Assembly: GCA_021464245.1 (NCBI GenBank)
Contig: JADCRB010000071.1
Coordinates: 2,356,001 to 2,420,000, forward strand
Length of the DNA stretch: 64,000 bases
Direction of reading: 5' to 3'
From: Carallia brachiata
Taxonomy: Eukaryota; Streptophyta; Magnoliopsida; Malpighiales; Rhizophoraceae
The position numbers and the translations under genes were made by a program. The notes below the pieces were generated by a model. The model saw only the letters and a program-made list of their open reading frames with translations, was not told the origin of the DNA and made no database searches. Numbering within the stretch: the first letter of the stretch is position 1; each line of letters begins with the position of its first letter. Shown piece by piece: positions 59,756-64,000 of this stretch.

Positions 59756-62700
59756 TCACACTTTAGTCCCACCAATACTATGCGGCCACTTAACACTCTC
59801 CCACTGCTTTACAAGTTCAGCATAACCATCTGCCGAGGCTATAGCAAATTCAGTAAGTGAGCTCATTGCAACTGACATTCCAGCACAAAGTACCTTATGG
59901 CAACCTCAGCCAATTTCTCTGTGGTCATTACCTTTTCAACTGTGTCAATCTCCACCAAATCCATATTCCCACTGGGTTCATTGGACAACCCAGTTCCGAA
60001 TCTCTTGGAACCAATGGGAGCCCCATGAACATCATCTCTTAGCTGCTGTGCATAGAGGGAGCCCATTCCAGCTGCAAAAAAATCTAGTCCATCGAGAACT
60101 GGCTTCTCCTGAATTCCATCAAGAAACCTTGACCATTGGATGCAGAATCCAAATATTGGCAGAGTCCCACTGGACCGACGAGGAGAGAATGGAAGCTTTG
60201 ACGTATCAGAATCAGACCTGATGCACCTGAGGAGCCAACCAGTAAGTGCATGGACATAAGATCGTTGAGAGATGATCCATGCTTCAAAGCAAGCCCTCCA
60301 ATTCCTAAGCTCTGTTTCCAGATTGACAGCAGATTTGGCTAGCCGTTGCGGGTCAGCAATTGTAAAGGCAGATCGCCTCTTTGCGTCCAGCTTTGAAGGT
60401 GTGCCCGCCAGTAGAAGCTTGGCCTCATCCAATGTCTGCTTCTGGGCTTGATGGCATTCTGCCATTACTTTCCACATTCTTGCTAAACTGTCATACAAGA
60501 GAAGAAGAATTACTACTTGTATCTTCAAGAAAACTTAGCCTTGGTTTCTGTTTCCCAGATTAAAAAAAGAAAAGAATTCTATTTCTGAGAAATGTTGATT
60601 GACTTGGGGCCGAGGATAGAAGGTCTATAGCATGGAGAGTATATATTTAGTCCAGATTTTCTGTAAAGAAAAACAAAATATGCTCATAAAAAGCAGAAGA
60701 TAAAAAGCCAGTTCAAAATCACATACCACAGTATGAGATATTCTTAACGGTTCTGTTGATGATGACAATGGATATTTTAGAAAATGAAAGAAAGGAACCA
60801 AGAAAAATTGAACACAAATAGAATGCCTGAAGATGATTTCATGGGAAGCTTCAGCATTTGAGAATGATTTTATTAGTTTGCAAAATTGTTTAGGAAGTTG
60901 GAGAGCATAATACCCTTGTGCCAGGTCTAAAAGTTGAGGCTGCAATTCTTCATCCCTTAAAGTTTCTATTCTCTTCGACACAGCTTCAACCGAGTTTATT
61001 GAAACTGTTATCTGAGTGTGCAGGTCTCTAAGGGCTGCCCTTGTTTTTTCCACTGCAAAGGGATCATCGCCTTTTACATCTGGTTCCTGAGTTGCTTACA
61101 TTTCTTCTCATATGCAATTCGAATCTTTTCTCCAGACTGTTTAAGAAGGTCACAAATGTAAACATCAGTTGGTCGTTCATACTCAAAGATTTCATTTACT
61201 GTTTGCCCGAATAGTCATGGGATACATTCCGTCTTTTACAACTTCCGCCAAATTTCATAATTGACGTATGGTCTACAAACAGAGCAGATGATTTTGGGAT
61301 GTTGAAAATTCATTGTTGCATTTGATTAATGTCATATTTGCCCGATATTCTCTGAAGTTAGGAAGTGAGGTAGAAAGTATACCTTGACTTCCTCGTAGAG
61401 TTTCTTCTCCCAGACATACAATCTGTCCAATGTCGACTGGTGACTGCCTGAAAACATGCAGGATTCATCTGACAAGTCAGTACTGCTTTCGTAGCCTTCA
61501 TCTCTCGAACTTGAATAATTGATTAAAAATCTCGATGAGGATGAGCGAGATGAAGCTGAACGGAGCAGAGCTACTGGATTCAGCATTCTCATTGCTGCAA
61601 AAAGAAAACTAATTTGTTTATATATAGAAATCTCAATCAGTGCAGCTTGATGCCAGAACGATACTAGATTCCAAAAATAATAATAATAATCAATTCCTTC
61701 TGCATTTGCTCCAGTTAGGATGTAAACATAAATTGCTAGAATCAGATTTTTTTTTATCTCTATACGCCTCACAATGTCTCTGCTTAACTATTCCACTCGA
61801 ACTGAGAATTTAAATTCCAATTATGAACTCAGGCATATAGCTTCAGGCAGAGAAAAAAAATTATGATTTTTAATGCTGCTAACCGGTGATATCATTTGAA
61901 GTTGATGAGTACTGAGCTCTGCTAGACTCTAACAATGCTGAGACCTCTTTGGCTGAATTGTAAACAATGGTGAATTGTTCTTCAAGATCCTTGACAACTT
62001 CTGCCATGCTTGTTGGCCTTCGATTTACATAGACAGTATAGCCCGGTGTTTCCACCTTAGCATCTCCATCACCAACTGCCATTTCTTTATTGCAAACTTC
62101 AACTGGTCCTAAATTTTGAGCTCGTAAAACTTCTATTTTAGCAGTGCCTTGTGGTTGCGTCCCTTTTTCTTCATGATCACATTCACTTCCACTATCACTT
62201 TCATCCTCATCCTCATCCTCATTTACATCTTCAACAAGCACTTCTTCTCTATCGCACTCTTTATGCACCCTAGCTTGTTCTGCTGTTGCATTCGCCTCTT
62301 CTTCCTGTTCAGTTTCGTCTTCCAAGTCAGGTATGCCTTCTTCCTCTCGTACCTTTCTCAGTCCTCTGATGTCATCATCCATAACCATATTATCTAAGGT
62401 ACTGCGACTCGGATAACCATAGTAGTCTAATGAAGAAAACGGGTTCCAAAAGCCATCCCACTGCGAAGTTTGAGGTGAAGGAGGAGGAATATTGATCCTA
62501 TCATTGAAGGAATATGAGAAGAATGAAGAATTCATTGGTGAAGATTGCATTCCAAAGAACCCATCCATCCCAAAATGGTGCATTGGAGAATAAGTTTCAA
62601 TTCGAACAGTTTCTGGTGATTGAGGTCTCTCCTCAACTGAAACTGTTTGATTCCCTCCGGACATCAAAAAGTTTATTTTCATAGTCGCTCCGGATTTGGA

Positions 62701-62994
62701 CTTGATTGGTGCAGGTGAAAAAGATGTTGGTGAAATCGAGATGAAACCCGGACTATTTTTCTTTACAGGAGTAAAAGTTGGGGTTATGAAGGAGTCTAAT
62801 AAGAACTCTCGGGGCTCATCTCCTTCAACATAATCTCGAAGAGCTGCAGAAACCCTTTTCAAGGATTGAATATAAGCTAAATGTCCAGAGGCAAACCGTG
62901 TTCTTTGCTCTACAGCCTGTTTTATGAAATGCTTTCGGTCCCTACAGAGCTGAACTGCCTCTTCATCATCCAGTTTCGACGTAGAACATCCCAT
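59756..62994 (-). CDS. DUF630/DUF632 protein (NRG2-like), 4 exons, 759 aa with two single-base breaks
   Basis: Minus-strand exons: 62994-61884, 61594-61383, 61136-60914 and 60487-59756. The N-terminus MGCSTSKLDDEEAVQLC is a myristoylation-type start followed by the DUF630 helix pair (RDRKHFIKQAVEQR, LAYIQSLKRVSAALRDYVEG). A Pro/Ser-rich segment, PPPSPQTSQWDGFW and a strongly acidic block (~225-285, EDVNEDEDEDESDSGSE) follow. The DUF632 region includes LEEQFTIVYNSAKEVSALLE, LYVWEKKLYEEVK, RIETLRDEELQPQLL, ARMWKVMAECHQAQKQTLDE and LRNWRACFEAWIISQRSYVH. NRG2, a family member, acts in nitrate signalling; the role of this paralogue is unknown. Two bases are missing: a G at ~61080 (AACCAGATGTAAAAG where CAG GAT GTA AAA is expected) and a G at ~59893 (ATAAGGTACTT where ATA AGG GTA CTT is expected). 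Adding one base at each place makes exons 3 and 4 fit exactly, and the conserved C-terminus ending GGTKV then reads through to 59756. Confidence 0.88.
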
Positions 62995-64000
62995 CTCTCA
63001 AATCCCTCTCTTTTATTTCCACCAGTTAAGAAGTTTTCAGGCCTGAATCAAAACCAAAATCCCGATGATAACCCTTCTTATTTTTCACCAGATTCATATG
63101 GATATCCTCTAGCTGTTGATCAGAAACACAGATCTTTTCATTGAACCTGAAACTCTAAAGTTCAAAACAAATGGATATGCACACAGTTAGACGGAAACAA
63201 GCTCAAAACATGTAAACAATCCTGAACACAGTTGCTGGTGCTTTTCTTTATTTCCAAGTTATACAGAACGTTTCTAACTTCAAAAAAAAAAAAAAAAAAA
63301 AAACAAGAAATACAGATTCTTCTAGGATTTCTCCAAAAACCCCATAACCCGATTGCTTCAAAATTTGACCGAGCAATAGCATTTCCAGAATTGCCAAAAA
63401 AAAAAAAAAAATCTAAATTCCCAGAAAAAATAATGATTATTCTACTATATCAGAATTTAAAACAAAACAACGGGGAAAAAATTACAAGATACGGAAAAAA
63501 ATTTTAAATGAAAAATATATATTCCAAGCATTATTAATACAACAAATATAAAAAAAGCGAACGAAACTGGGCATCCTTTACCTATTAAAAGATGTTAATA
63601 TTGTAATAAACGGAACATTTTCTTCTTGCAGAAAATCAACGTTTTTCAGTTTACGAGGCAACAAAAAAAAGGACTCAACAAAAGAAGATAAAGGGCTTAA
63701 AGCTGGAACAAATACCGCAAAGTTTGACCAAATTCACATTTTTTTAACAAAAGAAACAAAGTTGTTGCGCTGGTTGTCATCAAAAGTATGATATAACATA
63801 TTGAAGATCAAAAATATCATAAAAGATGAAAGAAAAAGAAAATCACGCAGAAAAATATTGACAAAATCAAGCTTTTTGAATAAGAGAAATTTGAATCCAA
63901 GTTTTGAAGCAGATAGTTAAAGATGAATTTGAACACTGAAATTCACTTGAAATAAAAGCCAAATAGACCCAAAAAAAAAGGGGAAGAAAAAAAATAATAA
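62995..64000. other. Upstream region of the DUF632 gene, to window end
   Basis: It presumably holds the 5' leader and promoter of the minus-strand DUF632 gene. It contains two A runs (63282-63302 and 63395-63410) and AT-rich sequence. No exon is supported on either strand. Confidence 0.45.

Noticed and set aside
60625..61053. Frame beginning with a GTG in the DUF632 gene, read as a separate gene
   Set aside because: It is exon 3 of the DUF632 gene downstream of the missing base, plus intron. A 47-nt intron that would explain it is shorter than plant introns normally are.

Overview
The window is nuclear DNA from a eudicot plant, probably a woody rosid; I cannot name the species. It is AT-rich, its genes have many introns with GT-AG borders, and it carries plant-type L1 LINEs, LTR-derived elements and plant-only gene families. 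I assembled five multi-exon protein genes and part of a sixth from splice phases and protein similarity.

Left part (1-24 kb): a nucleotide-sugar/triose-phosphate-type transporter (+, 3263-6898) converges on a PIN2-like auxin efflux carrier (-, 10285-7234). Arabidopsis has the same pair side by side (AT5G57100 and AT5G57090). AT-rich sequence follows, holding two truncated LINE tails (12.2-14.1 kb) and a long fold-back element with a GC-rich core (17.5-19.1 kb). Next is a receptor-like kinase with almost no ectodomain (+, 19571-23255), whose frame is broken by one missing base.

Middle part (24-45 kb): this is accessory, repeat-built DNA. A 6.5-kb LINE with an 11-bp target duplication sits inside one copy of a tandemly duplicated unit, and the LINE in turn carries a 759-bp solo LTR with a 5-bp target duplication. 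Downstream are a ~72-bp minisatellite, a ~3.6-3.9-kb tandem duplication with recurring exon-like modules, a short unrecognised gene 3' end whose exons are compatible in phase, and a textbook 532-bp TRIM element (195-bp LTRs, Met-tRNA primer site, 5-bp target duplication).

Right part (45-64 kb): a Pumilio RNA-binding protein of the PUM5/PUM6 type (-, 52318-45025), then Metaxin of the mitochondrial outer membrane (+, 55598-59031), converging on a DUF630/DUF632 protein related to NRG2 (-, 62994-59756). In Arabidopsis a metaxin gene and a DUF630/632 gene are also neighbours (AT2G19080/AT2G19090).

Three of the conserved genes carry four single-base losses in all, and each is the only defect in an otherwise perfect exon. 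At least two, and probably three, are missing Gs, and a LINE frame shows the same kind of loss. This looks more like consensus-sequence deletion error than parallel pseudogenisation, but it has to be checked. Coordinates of spliced genes below run from start codon to stop codon, and exon borders are given in the evidence.
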